Positions 11,271-23,809 of a DNA stretch of 64,000 nt are shown here, in pieces. This DNA comes from Yamagishiella unicocca (Eukaryota; Chlorophyta; Chlorophyceae; Chlamydomonadales; Volvocaceae), in the NCBI GenBank assembly GCA_003116995.1, contig BDSL01000012.1, positions 857,001-921,000 on the forward strand. Direction: 5' to 3'. The notes under the pieces were generated by a model, which was not told the DNA's origin, did not search any database, and was given only the letters and a program-made list of their open reading frames with translations. Every line of letters begins with the position of its first letter. Positions within the stretch are counted from its first letter, which is position 1. The position numbers were made by a program, and so were the translations under genes.

Positions 11271-13090
11271 TTGGCGTCATTGCTGCTTCGGATGCGGCTC
11301 CTGGTCTGTGAGTGCTGATGCTGGTGCTGCTACTTGTGATCTATTGCTCCAGGGCGGACTATGGTCTTGGGGCACGAGATGCTGCAGGGGGTGCCGGCAA
11401 GGGCGGCCATGGCTGGTGTTGGGAAACTCCCGGAGGCGTCGGTTGCCTAATTTGCTTTTCTACGGCAATCACGCACTGCAACGTGCACAGTAAAAAAGGC
11501 GGCCTTGACGGAAGGGTTCGTAACTCACGATGAAGCACGAGGCAGCAAAGCAACAGCACCAGGCCACCAGCAACCCAGCGGTCTGGGTCCCACTGTAGCA
11601 GTTACTACTAACCCAGCGAAGGTTTGCATAGGCCGTTTGTATTGTCCGTCCCCGTGCGGCATTTTACGCATCTTCACACTGAGCCCATTGCGTCCAAATC
11701 AAGATGTTTGATCATGACTATGCTTCTGGATACCGTACTACAACTTGGCCGCGACAGTCGAGACCAATCACGCCGCCAGCATCCGCCGGAGCTGTTTCAC
11801 TCACCCGCCCACCTATGGCGTCTATCCATCCATTCCTCACCCTGCTCCGGCAATGTGGCTTATTCAGGCCAATCTTGGCAGACTGGCCTCAAGACGACAT
11901 AACGAACAACAGAAATGCACGACACTGCGACCAACACGAGTGTGGCAAGGCGCTGAGTCTCACCCCGGAATGGGTCATTGCAACGAAAAAATGTACTGAT
12001 TTGGTTCACCGCAAAAGCAAGAACCTGTGATGCGCCACATATGTTATCCCAGCGCGTCGTGCAAAGGTCGGTCGGCTTCAGAGGACACTCTTGTCATCAA
12101 ATAACCGTTTGCGGTTAACGTACCTTTGCGTATGACCGCCACCAACGGTTTCGCCCCAAATGGTTGTCAGGTTTGACGGCACAGAGCCAACGCAAATCGA
12201 AAGTTGCGACAGGCAGGTACGTCATCAAACATCAAAACGAGGCTGCTTCTCTTCCTCCTCGACGCTCACTACTCCTGCAACCAATTCCTGTCGCGTCCCA
12301 AATCACCCAACCATCCGTCCAATCCACCCATTGGCATGTGCGCCTTTCGAGGGCATCCATCGACTCCATTGGCCGGGTTGGTTCCAGATGTTTGCACGTT
12401 TCGCGCGCCTCCGCTTCGATGTGTGCATGTAAGAGTACACGCAAATAACAGGATTGCCCAGCCCCCCCGGGGGGCAACACTGAATGCCCCGAATTCGCAG
12501 GACCAGGCAAAGCGTAAGCTATTCGCTTCTCACCTCGCCTCCGGTACGCATGCGTGATTGCGTCAGTTCAGGTGCAACCTTCCATCATTTCAGAGTAGCT
12601 CACTCCTCGCTTCAGTCGACCCCACCTAGATGCCATGCGACGCCCGCGGGGCCCGTCCAAACCCCTAAAGGCTCTAAAGCACCGGCCCCACTACGCTCCC
12701 AGCTCCAAAACCCTCACCCCTCATCCGGCCGGCATACGGCAGCAGCAGCAGGCCGGCCAGGCATGCTCGCCTCGCCTCCCCTTCGCTCAGGGGGCCTTCC
12801 CTACTTTAGTGTTACTGTGCTTAGGAGGAGGACGGCACTGGGGAGGCGCTCTCAGCCTTCTTACGCCGGCAGCTCTGCGCGTGCGCCTCATGCCGTGTGT
12901 CCCCGTCACCCTTGCATCCCCGCTCTCCATGCACCATACAAACAATGTACACAGCCCAGTGCCCCCCTCCTGGCGGGGTGTGCTGGGCATTCAAGCCGCG
13001 AGCCGGAATCCAGACCGGAATCCAGGCCGGAATCCAGGCCGGAATCCAGGCCGGAATCCGTCCTCAACGAAACCCACTAGCGCCGGCAGC
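11271..13090. other. no gene seen
   Basis: AT content rises and only short frames are present. The one structured element is a 12-bp tandem repeat (unit CCGGAATCCAGG, about 4.8 copies) at 13003-13060. Confidence 0.5.
13003..13060. repeat. 12-bp tandem repeat
   Basis: CCGGAATCCAGG is repeated almost perfectly about 4.8 times, just downstream (in minus-strand terms) of the stop of the 13.1-14.2 kb gene. Confidence 0.9.
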
Positions 13091-14178
13091 TCAGCAAAAG
13101 ATGCCCTTGAAGTTGTCTGGGTCGGTCCGCAGCCGGTAGTCAATGTCGTCCAAGAAGTCCTGGGGGCGGAGTTCCGTGTGTGAAAGGGGGCGGGGTAAAG
13201 AGAATCCGCGAATCCACGGCCGACAAACCAACGCGGCGAAGATGGCGGTCAAGAAGAGACGGGAGGCGAGTAGACGGAGCGGAGGCCCTGAGAATGGCAA
13301 GGGGGGTGACTACGGCTGGCGCGATACGCGTCCGTGAGGGCCGAGGCCGCTTTAAGAGTAGGTGCGACGACAAGGTGACTGATGCAACGAAAAATACAGT
13401 GCACTGCATAGGTCGCATCTGCGCTGCATCACGGAGGGGCGAGTTTCACTGCGCCCGCCAGGACGCCACGTGGGTGGCGGTTAGCATGCCAACGGCAGCT
13501 GCCGTACCTTTCGAATGGAAATCGTTGGGTACGACACGAGCTGCACCCGGATGCCCAGGTGCCCGATTACCATGGCAGTGCTCTCGAACTCAACGACCTG
13601 TCGTAAAGTGGCGGCCAGATCGAGCACAGGGCAGTGTGGGATATTCCTGGCTTTCGTGTTGAAGGGGCTGAGCTTCTGACGCATCTAGATGGCGCGCCAG
13701 GACAAGCATCGCTGATTTTATCGGCTGCCTCCCTTTCACACGCGCTTGCGCCTGGAGGCCAAAACCCCTGCCCCGAGCTCCGAAACCATGGGGCCTGCGA
13801 GACTCACCGTGACCAGCAGCGGCGTCTCCGCCTCGTCCGTTTGTGAAGGACCCGTCCGGAGCTGCCGTTCGTACACAACGTACTCCCAACCGTCGTACGA
13901 AACGACAAGTTTTAGGTTAGTCCGCGCCACGTCGGATGGGAGGCTCAAGCATTCCTGTGGCACGCGTCGGTCCAAGTGGGGATCATTTGCACACTGCATG
14001 GTATGTGACGCTTTTGATAGCTGATCCCCGAGGCCTCCTGGAGTGCTGCCGCTTCTTCCACCCTGGAGCCCACCTGGTCCGGGGTGAAGTGATAGTAGAA
14101 GCGCGAGGCACCGGACGTCAGGTGCACCGGCATGCTGCCCGCGGGAAAGGCCCTGGACATCAGATCACGTGCGAGGCC
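13091..14178 (-). CDS. unidentified protein, last four exons (5' end not resolved)
   Basis: Four minus-strand exons join in phase 0: 14178-14074, 13993-13808, 13675-13508 and 13159-13091 (TGA). They encode 175 residues. Diagnostic pieces are LMSRAFPAGSMPVHLTSGA and SRFYYHFTPDQ (exon 1), VVSYDGWEYVVYERQLRTG (exon 2), FNTKARNIPHCPVLDL and VVEFESTAMVIGHLGIRV (exon 3), and DFLDDIDYRLRTDPDNFKG (exon 4). Donors are GTGGGC, GTGAGT and GTACGG; all acceptors are CAG. The composition is that of a soluble globular protein, without low complexity or transmembrane segments. I do not recognise the family. Upstream exons must exist because the first visible exon begins at an acceptor. The intron between exons 3 and 4 holds a 45-bp repeat shared with the permease gene. 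Confidence 0.65.
13192..13236. repeat. intronic repeat shared with permease intron 1
   Basis: 45 bp, starting GGGGTAAAGA and containing GGCCGACAAACC. It matches 56306-56353 with a few substitutions and small indels. In both places it lies inside an intron of a minus-strand gene. Confidence 0.75.
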
Positions 14179-15517
14179 CTGCGTGAGCGGTCAGGGATGG
14201 CGGTGGGGGGACGAGGGACGCAGGAAATCAGGGACGTCCTTAGCCCGGGCCTACAGGGTCGACGTGTTGCAAACAGTGCAAGCAACAGCAAGGAGTATAC
14301 GGTACAGTCGAACGCGAAAATTTCTGCTGCAAGTTGAGCATGCCTTGAACATGCCTCGAACGACTATCACGCAGAAATGAGAGTGAACCCTACAGGAAAG
14401 ACCATCGAGGCGAGTCGCGCATGCCAGCTGGCTGTATATCGACGCCCTAACTCAGCTGGGGGCCCAACCGCGCTCAGGCCTGTAAGGTCGGCGAGCCTGA
14501 CACATGCTTGCGTCACAAGTCCGGAGATGAAAGCAAGCACGGCTAGTTGCATCCATGTGGGTTTCAGGATGCACACAGGCATTCACTGTGGGTGCTTCAA
14601 CTGCCAGCTTCGCTAGACCGCCCCACGGCCTGCGAATCGCACCTGGAGCTCCTCGACGCCTGGAACACGTCGCAGGGTCAAGCAATTGTGTCTTGACTTT
14701 GCCCCTAACGTGTGCCACGACACAAACAGGCCGAGGGAAAGGCTTTTCCGAGGGGCCCGGCTTGGCGAGGCGTCCAGGGGTTCCGCACATAAGAGACGCT
14801 TAACGGCACTGGATGGTCCTGTATCTTCCTGTCCGTCAGTTGTTTGGGTCGGTAGTTGGTCGAGGGTTTCAAGTAAGTTCTCTTGCATGTTCGTTATGTC
14901 TCTGGGTCGGGGTCAAAGCCCAAGATTTGTCGTTCTTTCTGAAAGGAGTAGTGCCTGAATATGTCTTTATGAAAAGTAGTAAGTTGGAAATATTGCGATG
15001 GAGTCACGGGAAGCGTTGGGCAAACCGAATGTCGAGCACCGAGCAGGCCGTGCCGTAGAGCAACATCACTGCTATACGCCTATCGATACTTTTGTTTCCC
15101 AAGCGATAGCCAAACACTGTGGTATTGATAACATCCGTATTGCTGGTGGCTGCCGTTGCCGAACCAGTTCGGACATTTCCTCCCCCAAACGTGCCTACAC
15201 GTTATAGTATCAGTTCCGACGTAACCTTGGGCATCATGTACATTTGCAGGAGCTGCTTTTAGTACCAAGGAACGGTAGCTAGACGGCCTTTAATAAAAGC
15301 CTTTTGGCCACTATGCGGCCATAGTTAGCACATCTCCTGCATGCTATCTCGTAGAGGAGTTTGTGTAGCTGCTGACCTGTGGAGCTTTATAGCCGGAGGA
15401 GCAAGGTAGCCGCCAAACGGGACAGGATGGACTTGCTGACGCAATACGGGTACGTCTGACTTTCCTGGAGTTGGAGTTAGGATACGTCTTGGGGCTTTGG
15501 TTTCTTGCATACTCAGC
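14179..15517. other. no confident gene
   Basis: This stretch should contain the upstream exons of the minus-strand gene and the promoter of PRP17. I could not assign exons on either strand with a kept frame. Confidence 0.4.
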
Positions 15518-18500
15518 ATGGGTGCCGGGTGCCCTCGGCGCAGGGATGACAACGAAGATCTGGACGCGGGCGCCATCCCAGAGAGCCCAACGGCCGCGGA
15601 GGTAGCGGCATCACGACCACAGTTGAACCTGGCCATCTCAGCGGCACCGCAGGTGCGCAGATGGGAAGCGGTACGCATCGCAAACACCTCTTCTTATCCC
15701 CCCGCCCATCCTTTCGCCGTCAGCCGTTTGGACCCACTCAGCACGTATACCTCCATATCCAACCTTCCCTTGCCCTCCAGCCCTGCGCGGCCTGGGCAGG
15801 GAGGTATGGGGGCCCATACAAGGGAGACTTACAGGGTACCGGGAAGGGGGCCTGCATCAGCGTTATGCAAAGCCACGGCAACGCCGACGGCTGTTGTGCT
15901 GATGTCAGCGCCTGCTAGTGCGCACCGCAAACGGCCTCACAACCCCCCCCGCCGCTTTGCAGGTGGACACCACCGGGATGGTGTTGTACAACAGTAAGGC
16001 CCAATCCACTGGGGACGTCCGGAAGCTGCAGAGTGAGTGTGGTCTCGGTGTGTTGCGTCAAACCCGTACACATTGTACGACGTACTCCTCGTCACCAACA
16101 GTACTCACATCACCACCACCAGCACCACCACAAGCAGCAGTGCCAGCAGCACCACCAGCAGGAGCACCACCAGCAGCACCACCACTACCCAGCAGCAGCG
16201 CCAGCAGCAGGGTCAAGCAGCAGCGCGACAGCTCTCCACCTCGCACACCGCACCCTTGCCGACAACGCACCCTTCCCGCCACAGCGTCGGCAGTCATGCG
16301 GGTCATTCGTGGGGTTGGAGCACCTGCAGGGGGTTGGAGCACCTGCAGGGGAACGGGGGCACCTGCAGCTGCAGCCGGGACCGAGGAGCTCTTGCGCTGC
16401 CTGCGACGCCGTGCACTTCGTAACGGCTGCGCTGCGGCCCGACGCGCTGAATGATGCTACCCTATGGGCGTTGGGGCTCCCGGCCGTGTGGCTGCATGCT
16501 GGACTCGGAGCCATGCCCGGTCCAAGCCATGCGGTCACACGGCCCTACGGATGTTGTGACACGGTCATGAGGGTGCAGCCCAGGTAGCATGCGTTCGCTG
16601 CAAGGGGGCTGCGCGCGACGCAGCTGTAGCCCCACCGGCTCAGCCGCTGTAGTCGGCGCCGAGGGGCTGGACGGCGCGACGACGACGCAGCCGCAGCGTA
16701 GAGGTTGTGAGGGAGCCACAACCACAGCCAGAGTCGCGGATGTTGCGAGGGAGCCACAACCACAGCCGCAGCTTCAGAGGTTGCTAGGGAGCCACAACCG
16801 CAGTCGCAGCCACAGAGGCTGTAAGGGAGGCGCTACGGCGCCCCGATGATTCCTCGATTATTTTTCGGCGTCCGCACACAACCCGCGACCTGGTATCCCC
16901 GAACTTAGGACACGACCCACCCCACCCCGTGTTACCGGTCTTTATGCCACCCCACCCCACCCCGACGCCGGCCGGGCTGCTGCTGTCGCAGGTGCGGGCG
17001 CCCGCAAGGTGATGTACAACCTGCCCGCCGAGGACCTGCACGCGCCAGTGCTAGGTGCGCAGCATGGGAAGCCCCTCCCGGTAGCGGTGGCGGTGGCAGT
17101 AGTGGCGGCGGTCTTAGTGGAGGAGTATTGGTGGCGGTGGCGGTGGTAGTGGTGGCGGTGGTGATGGGGGAGTAGTGGTGGTGGTAGCGGTTGTGCCTGA
17201 CAGCTCCAGGGCGGGAAAAGGAGGTCGGAAAGGGAGGAGGGAGCCTGTGGGGCGGGCACGAAAGGGGCGGCGAGGAATGGGGCGGCCTTGGTCGGGGCTT
17301 CGGCTCAAGGGCCGCCCGCCAACCCCTGCTCCCGCCACGTTGTGTGGGCGTGCAGGTCCCGCGCACCCCTACCAGAAGGACGGTCTTGCGGCCGGCTTCA
17401 AGAACCACTTTGTGGGGCATGTGGAGGTGAGCAAAGGAAGGAACCCGGGAGCGGGTATGGGTGGGTTCCTTCAAGAGCTGCGCGGAAAACACAGGGTTTG
17501 AAACCTTACCCCCCTGCCGGTCGCCCTTCACACTGTCCCGACTCACTCCCCTCACACCCCTCCCCTCACACCCCTCCCCTCACACCCCTCCCCTCACACC
17601 CCTCCCCTCTCGTCCTCGCCCCAGGACGCCCACATGCACAGCTACCACTTCGAGCGGGAGTACCACAACTTCCACGCGCTGGGATATGGGGAGGCGCCCA
17701 GCGGGATAGGTGCGGAGGGGGGTCGGGCGCCAGGGCTCGGAGCGCGTGTTGCGGCGGAGGGGGCGGCCTGTGCCGGGGAAGATCCAGCGGCACGGTGGTG
17801 TTCGTGCGGAAAGCCCGTTTGGAACATACGTTCATATATGCATGCTGGAGAGCTTGGTTGAGGCGATCCCTTGTGCTGCTCTGCTGCGTCTCCTCGTGGC
17901 CGCGCTCCGCGCTCCAGGGGTGGTGGGGCGGCCGGTGGACGAGGAGGCTCTGGCTATGAGCGAGGACGGCGGGCCCAGCGCCTGGAAGCGGAGGAAGACC
18001 ACTGCGGAGCGGAAGGCAGAGCAGGTGGGGGGAGGCGGCGGGGAGTGGCGTGAAAACCGTTGACACAAAAAAGACAGGATAGTGGGCGCATGGTCGGCGG
18101 ACGGCGAGGCAGCGGGGAGGGGAGGGGGCAGGCAGGGCTCGTCTCGCACCGGGACTGATGTGGAGGGAGACAGGGGGCCCGAAGTGCCCGACCCGTGGGT
18201 CCAGCCGTGCTCGGATGGGCGGTTGCCAAGGTAGCGGAGCGGGCGCTAGGGCGGTAGGGCGGCCGAGGGGGGCTGTCGTACTCCGTAGCTTGGGTGGGCG
18301 GGAGGTTGCATGGGCGCTTGCAACTGCCGACGGTGCCGATGGTGGGTTCGGTGGGTTGCAACCCTAACCCCTCGCATCCGGCACCCCACACCCACATTGG
18401 GCCGGCACGGTCCGGTTCTGAGTTTTGAGTTCTAAGTTCTGGGTCACTAGCTGGCTCGCATCTTCCTCACGTACACAACCACCCTAACTGACATGTACGG

Positions 18501-21500
18501 CTGTGCCCATCCGCTCGCGTTCCATTGCCTGGCTCCCCAGGCTGCCAAGGCCGAGCGCCTGGCCGAGCCCCTCGACCCCGACCAACCCTTCAAGCTGCAG
18601 GAGCGGCAGCCCTGGGCAACCAAGGAGCGCGAGGTGGGTGGCTGTGGCCCGGAGGAGGGTCTTGGAGTTTAGGGTTTGGGTGTGGCCCGGAGGAGGGTCT
18701 TAGGGTTTAGGGTTTGGGGCTGGAAGGGGAGGCCCGGGGAGACCAGTGTGGCCCGAGGGTCCCGGGTAGGTCTGCTGGAGGGTGCGGCTAGGCAGGGCGC
18801 TACGCGACAAGCACGGCGACCGGTCCCGACGACCGGATGGGCGTTTGTGTTTGCTGCAGCTAGTAGCTTAGTTTCTGACAGCGTGTTTCCGCCTCCGTGC
18901 CCCTCTCCCTCGCTCCCTCGCCCTCGCTCTCCTCCCCCTCCTGCGCCCCAGGTTGCGGAGCTCACGGAGGAGCAGAAGGAGTTCATGGCCAAGATGGAGG
19001 CGGCCAAGCTGGAGGCGGCGGCGGGGGCGGTGGACAGCAAGGGGCCCACCACCTTCTTCCACGGCAAGGAGAAGGAGGACTACCAGGGCAGGTGCGGCGG
19101 GGGAGAAGGCGGGGGCGGAGGGCAGTGCAGAGGAACGCGCGTTGTTGGGCTGGCGGAGGGCGGGGCATGCGGTTTCCAGAATGATGATCTCCAATACCTG
19201 ATCATACGATGATGAAAAGATGATAAGAAGATTATGAGAAGATGAGGAGCGCGGAGTGAAGTGCTGGGATGCTGGGTGGCGGATTGGAAAGACATACCGG
19301 TAACTCAGACACGTGCGCCGCCGGGAACGTTTTACGCTTCAGGTTCCGCCATTTACGCCGCCGAGGTGGCGCCCACCACCCCGCCCACGGTTTTCTCTTT
19401 CGTACACGGGTTTTCCTTGCAACACCCCACTTACTTACTCGAGCAACTCTCTCTTAGCGCCCTCCCCGCATCCCCCTCCCCGCCGCAGGTCGTGGTTGCT
19501 GGGTCCCAGGGACAAGCGGAAGGAGTCGGACGTGTGTTACCTGCCCAAGCGCTGGGTGCACACCTGGGCGGGCCACACCAAGGGGGTCAATGCGGTGGGT
19601 GGTGGGTGGCGAGGGGACCCGTGGGAAGCCGTAGTGGATAGGTGGGTAGGCGGATGGCATGGGTGAGTTCGTGGACGGAGTCGGTAGGTTGGGTGTTCTG
19701 CAGATTGGGTTATTGCTCATGCGTGTGGGGCTTGAAAGTCGTGCGTTTTAAAAGCTGGCTCGTGGCCCCCTTCCGTCCCCTCCCGTCCCGCAGGTTCGGT
19801 TCTTCCCCGGCACCGGCCACCTGCTTCTCTCGGCGGGGCTGGACGGCAAGATCAAGATCTGGGACGTGTACGGCAGTGGCAAGTGCATGCGGTCGTACTT
19901 GGGCCACTCCAAGGTGAGCACCAAAGGGGGGGAATTGGGCCCGGTCGCCTGGCTTCCACCTCCACCCGTCCAACCCACCCCCTTAACTCCATGCCTCCAA
20001 CCCGCCCACTCCTCGGGACAAAAGCACATCTCCCCAGCTACGGCAGTACGACCTTTTTTTCTCCTTTCGTCCGATTCGCTAGAGGTTTACTTTATTTCCG
20101 CCCTTGGCGTCGCGCTCCCCTCCATCGCGCTCCAGGGTGTCCGCGACGTCTGCTTCTCCAACGACGGTCGCCGCTTCCTGTCCACCGGGTACGACAAGAA
20201 CATCCGACTGTGGGACACGGAGACGGGCGCCGTCATCAAGACCTTCAACACGGGCAAGGTGCGGGCTGCGGGGAGGGGCGGGAACAACACAGCCGGGAAA
20301 CCTCCGTAGATGTTTTGGTACATTTCCAATTCATGGAAATTGTTAAGGAGGAACATCGCTTATTTTAGGGGGAGTATGCGTACGGCGCTCAGTCCTTAAG
20401 GCCGGTTCCCTCGATGGCTGCTTTCCTTGGTTTTCCAAATGCACAGGTGTACTACTGCGTCAAATTCCACCCGGGAGATGACCGGCAGAACGTATTCATG
20501 TCGGGCTGCCAAGACAAGAAGATCTACCAGTTCGACACCGACACGGGTGGGTCGGGGGGTGGGGGCGTTTCGGCACTGGAGGGGTCGCGGAAGGGTTGAG
20601 GCTGCGGGGGTTTCCTCTTCCGCCCCGCCTGGCCGCGTACCCGCGTCCTCGCGCTGCCGCTCTTCACTCCTACCGCCGCCAACCGCCAACCCACGAACCT
20701 CCAATCACCAGGTGATTCGGTCCAGGAGTACAACTACCACCTGGGTCCCGTCAACACGGTCACGTTCATCGACGACGGCCGCCAGTTCGTGTCCACCTCG
20801 GACGACAAGACCATCCGCGTGTGGGAGTTCGGCATCCCCGTGCAGATCAAGTACATCGCCGACCCCTCCATGCACTCGATGCCCGCCGTTGCAACGCACC
20901 CCTCCAAGAACTACCTCCTCATGCAGAGCCTCGACAACCAGGTACGGCGACGATGATGACGTCATTGCCACGTCATGGCGCGTCGTGTCCTGCAGTCGTC
21001 GTTGGCGCAAGCCTGCGACATGTGTTGGCTGGTGGCCGCGCGAACGAGTGTGGGTCGTCCGCGCGCGGGAATTTGAGGGGAGATCGCTTGGAGATTGGGC
21101 GAGAGGCGCGGCGAAGCTACGCTGTAGCCGTGTGGGTGGGTGTATGGTGGCCCCCTGTCGTGAGCGTGCTCACGCCGTCGTACCGGTCTGTGTCGTACAG
21201 GTGCTGACGTACATGATCAAGGACGGTCGGTTCAAGTCCCAGAAGAACAAGACGTTTAAGGGGCACAACACGGCGGGCTACGCCTGCCAGGTCAATACGT
21301 CGCCGGACGGCAAGTGAGTAGCGCGCAAGGAGGTGGGGGGGGGGGTGGCGTGAAAACCGTTGACGCGAAAAGGACAGGATAGTTGGCGCATGGTCGGCGG
21401 ACACCTAGTTTGCGGGGGATGGAGGGGAGCGGTGGAAGGGTAATGAAAGGAACCCGTGGGTCAGCATGAAATGTATAACCGAGGGGGTAGGGGATGGGGG

Positions 21501-21992
21501 GATCGATGGAATGGGGAAGGAGGTTGGCAACCCGGCGCGGGGGCGGGATGAGAATGGTATGGAGACAGGGAGGAGCCCTGGATGTGTGGCGTACGCCAGG
21601 ATAGCGAGGGTACCAACGATGCTTGTACCGTAGGGCAGAGGAGGAGGGTGTCAATGTTCGGTTGGGAACAGCCGCGGCCCAGGGCCGTTCAGCCGCGGAC
21701 CCGGGCCGAGTATCGCAGTCAGCGCGCTGCAGGTGTCGTGTCATCCCAAACTGCCCGCTAAAACGCCCGACCTGCTGCGCGCTCCGTCTCACGTACCCCT
21801 CCCTGACACAGGCTGGTCATGTCTGGCGACTCGGAAGGGCGGTGTTTCTTCTGGGAGTGGGGCGCCCCGCAGAAGATTGTCCGCACCATCAAGGCGCACG
21901 ACGCGGTGTGTATCGGCTGCGAGTGGAACCCCATGGAGAGCAGCAAGGTCGCGACGTGCGGCTGGGACGGACTCATCAAGTACTGGGATTAA
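15518..21992 (+). CDS. PRP17: pre-mRNA-processing factor 17 (WD40 spliceosome protein), intact copy
   Basis: Fifteen exons join in frame to about 578 residues, close to human CDC40 (579): 15518-15652, 15963-16032, 16992-17054, 17356-17426, 17625-17709, 17918-18024, 18541-18633, 18952-19091, 19489-19594, 19794-19913, 20136-20258, 20447-20546, 20712-20941, 21201-21313 and 21812-21992. The N-terminal part ([23 protein letters not shown], basic [11 protein letters not shown]) precedes the family block [20 protein letters not shown] at about 275. Seven WD repeats follow ([55 protein letters not shown]), ending [10 protein letters not shown]. Prp17 acts in the nucleus in the second catalytic step of splicing. 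The start at 15518 is the first in-frame ATG but could be replaced by an unseen upstream exon. Intron 2 contains the left breakpoint of the tandem duplication. Confidence 0.93.
16033..16991 (+). other. PRP17 intron 2 with CAC/CAG low complexity and tandem repeats
   Basis: A CAC/CAG-rich block (about 16095-16215) reads as His/Gln frames. About 16697-16830 has three degenerate units built on GGGAGCCACAACC(A/G)CAG. The left duplication breakpoint is 15 bp after the donor, so the second copy lacks only the first bases of this intron. Confidence 0.75.
17536..17612. repeat. 13-bp intronic minisatellite (copy at +10,571)
   Basis: About five units of CCCCTCACACCCCT-like sequence serve as the pyrimidine tract before PRP17 exon 5. 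The second copy of the duplication has the same array at about 28107-28183. Confidence 0.8.
18045..18102 (+). repeat. 58-bp repeat in PRP17 intron 6
   Basis: It starts GTGGCGTGAAAACCGTTGAC, about 20 bp inside the donor of the intron after exon 6, and differs at 4 of 58 positions from 21345-21402. The duplicated copy is at 28616-28673. Confidence 0.85.
21345..21402 (+). repeat. 58-bp repeat in PRP17 intron 14
   Basis: Same repeat and same orientation, about 31 bp inside the donor of the intron after exon 14. The duplicated copy is at 31916-31973. Confidence 0.85.
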
Positions 21993-23809
21993 GGGGAAAT
22001 GACGTGGGTTTCTGGCGTGGGGCCATATCACGGATGCGGAGGGTTCTTGAGTGGTTGGTTGGAACTACGGTAGGCGGTGCACAGGCGGGGGTGCGCAGGC
22101 GTACATGGCTACCTAACGGCACATGGTGGGATCTGTCGTACAGTATGCAACACGCAAATACACGGTACCGGTGTACTGTTTAGAGCGAAGGGGGACGCGG
22201 CGCGTGCTGGCTGCTCGCCGACTGACTTATGACATGTTACGACCGGGCTGCCGTTAAGAGCGAGTGTTACAATGGGGACCAGATTTTGTCAGCCGGCTGG
22301 GCGATCGGCCTAGTCCAGATTGATTGCGGTTGCTGCGGTTGCATCTACAGTTCGGGTTACAGTGGCTGATGCGCTCGACTACTGGCTCCGCTTGCGCGCA
22401 GCAGAAGGCGCTACCGCCCGGCTATGTTGTCGCGCTGTTAGGCCTCTCTCCCTCACGAGCTTCCATACGGGCTTGTTACCCAACTCCACGCGGCCCTCAA
22501 TGCGTCTGGGATGCACCGCAAACGTAACATTACAGTGCATGTGTCATTTGCGATGCCGACTTGAAGCGGGAAAGGCGCGTGGACACTGTATCAGTACGGT
22601 ATATGCAGGAAATGACAGGAACACGCACGGCGGCTGTCCGACGAGCGTTTTGTTATGGAGGCATGGCACCTGGTTGGCAGGCCGAGGCCGCGAAAGGCAT
22701 GCTCCCATGGACGTAATGGGCGGGATCGCGTTGCGTTCTAGCCCGGTTTGGCTAAGGGATTAGGAATCTGGGGGGTTGGGCTGAAATCCTGGACATGTGA
22801 AGGTGGGGGAGCTAGAGGAAGGCGCTGGTGAAATCGTGGCGTTTCAGCTGCTGACTAGTCGTCATGGGTTGGCCGGTGCTAGCCGGCGCATGCTCGTGTT
22901 GGGCCCTGGTTACCCCCGGTAGGGAGTTTAATCGACATTCCTTTTGTCTCGCATGTCGGGGGACCACGTCAGGGAAGTCCTTATTTTGGGGTCGGCACGC
23001 ATCCCAGAATTCTCGTCACGACACAGTGTCCCTATGGAGAACCGCAAGGTTGCTACATGTAAATTGGACTTGCCAAACACCAGGATTGAAGGAGCGACGT
23101 GCTCTATTGCGGACGGGTGGTTGAAGGCGTACATGAGTGCCTACCGTATGTGCAGGTTTATCACGATGCATTGTGTTCTTCTCAGCTGGACGGCGACCAA
23201 AGTATGCTGGCCGCGCGCCGATAGGACTACCATCGGTCGGTGTTACAGTAATTGGCGCGAACGTCCAATTTAAGAACGATCATTACGATGATGATGCAAC
23301 CTTGAAGATTTGCCAGGTCAACCTCTTTTGGTTGCGGGTGATGGGATTGCGGGATCGAGTTGGCTTGCCTGATGGCCTGGCGCCTGGGTGCGGTGGAGAG
23401 CGCAAAGCGCTAATCCTCTTCCTTGCGTCAGGTTCCCATAAGCCAGTTAACCTCTCCTAAAAGTATGATTCCCAAGCTTGGGCTCCATCGCGATTGGGGT
23501 TAGGTACATGTATGCTCCTGTTCAAATGCACCATATCACATGCGAGAAGTATTGTACGACATCCAAACCAAAGGACACAAGCTCTAACGCAAGAGGCCTG
23601 ACGACATTAAATAGGGTACGTGTTCTCACCTTATTTTGCTGCCGACTAGCGTTTTCCATTATCGTCCTGCTTTTGGCCCGAGCCTTGGCGGGCCTAGGAT
23701 TTCCCTGCTTCCAAATGCCACGCTTCTGACCTGATACTGATGCGGTGAAGCGTAGCCTTATCGCCCGGCGTCATCCATCCGCCGGGCGTGGGCTTAGCCA
23801 GTACGCACC
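21993..23809. other. PRP17-NEK spacer, copy 1
   Basis: 1.8 kb between the PRP17 stop and the NEK start on the same strand. It should hold the PRP17 3' UTR and the NEK promoter. A TGTAA occurs at 23058. No ORF has recognisable content. Confidence 0.5.

Noticed and set aside
16033..16587. His/Gln-rich frames ([15 protein letters not shown]) near 16.1 kb and 26.7 kb
   Set aside because: They lie in PRP17 intron 2, in CAC/CAG low complexity. They matter only as possible read-through tail at the duplication junction.
17536..17612. Regular repeats (17.5, 45.99, 53.3 kb) that could be mistaken for CRISPR
   Set aside because: Units are contiguous minisatellites without unique spacers, inside introns of eukaryotic genes.
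18650..18720. Chromosome end or telomere
   Set aside because: Only a few telomere-like words, inside introns of intact genes.
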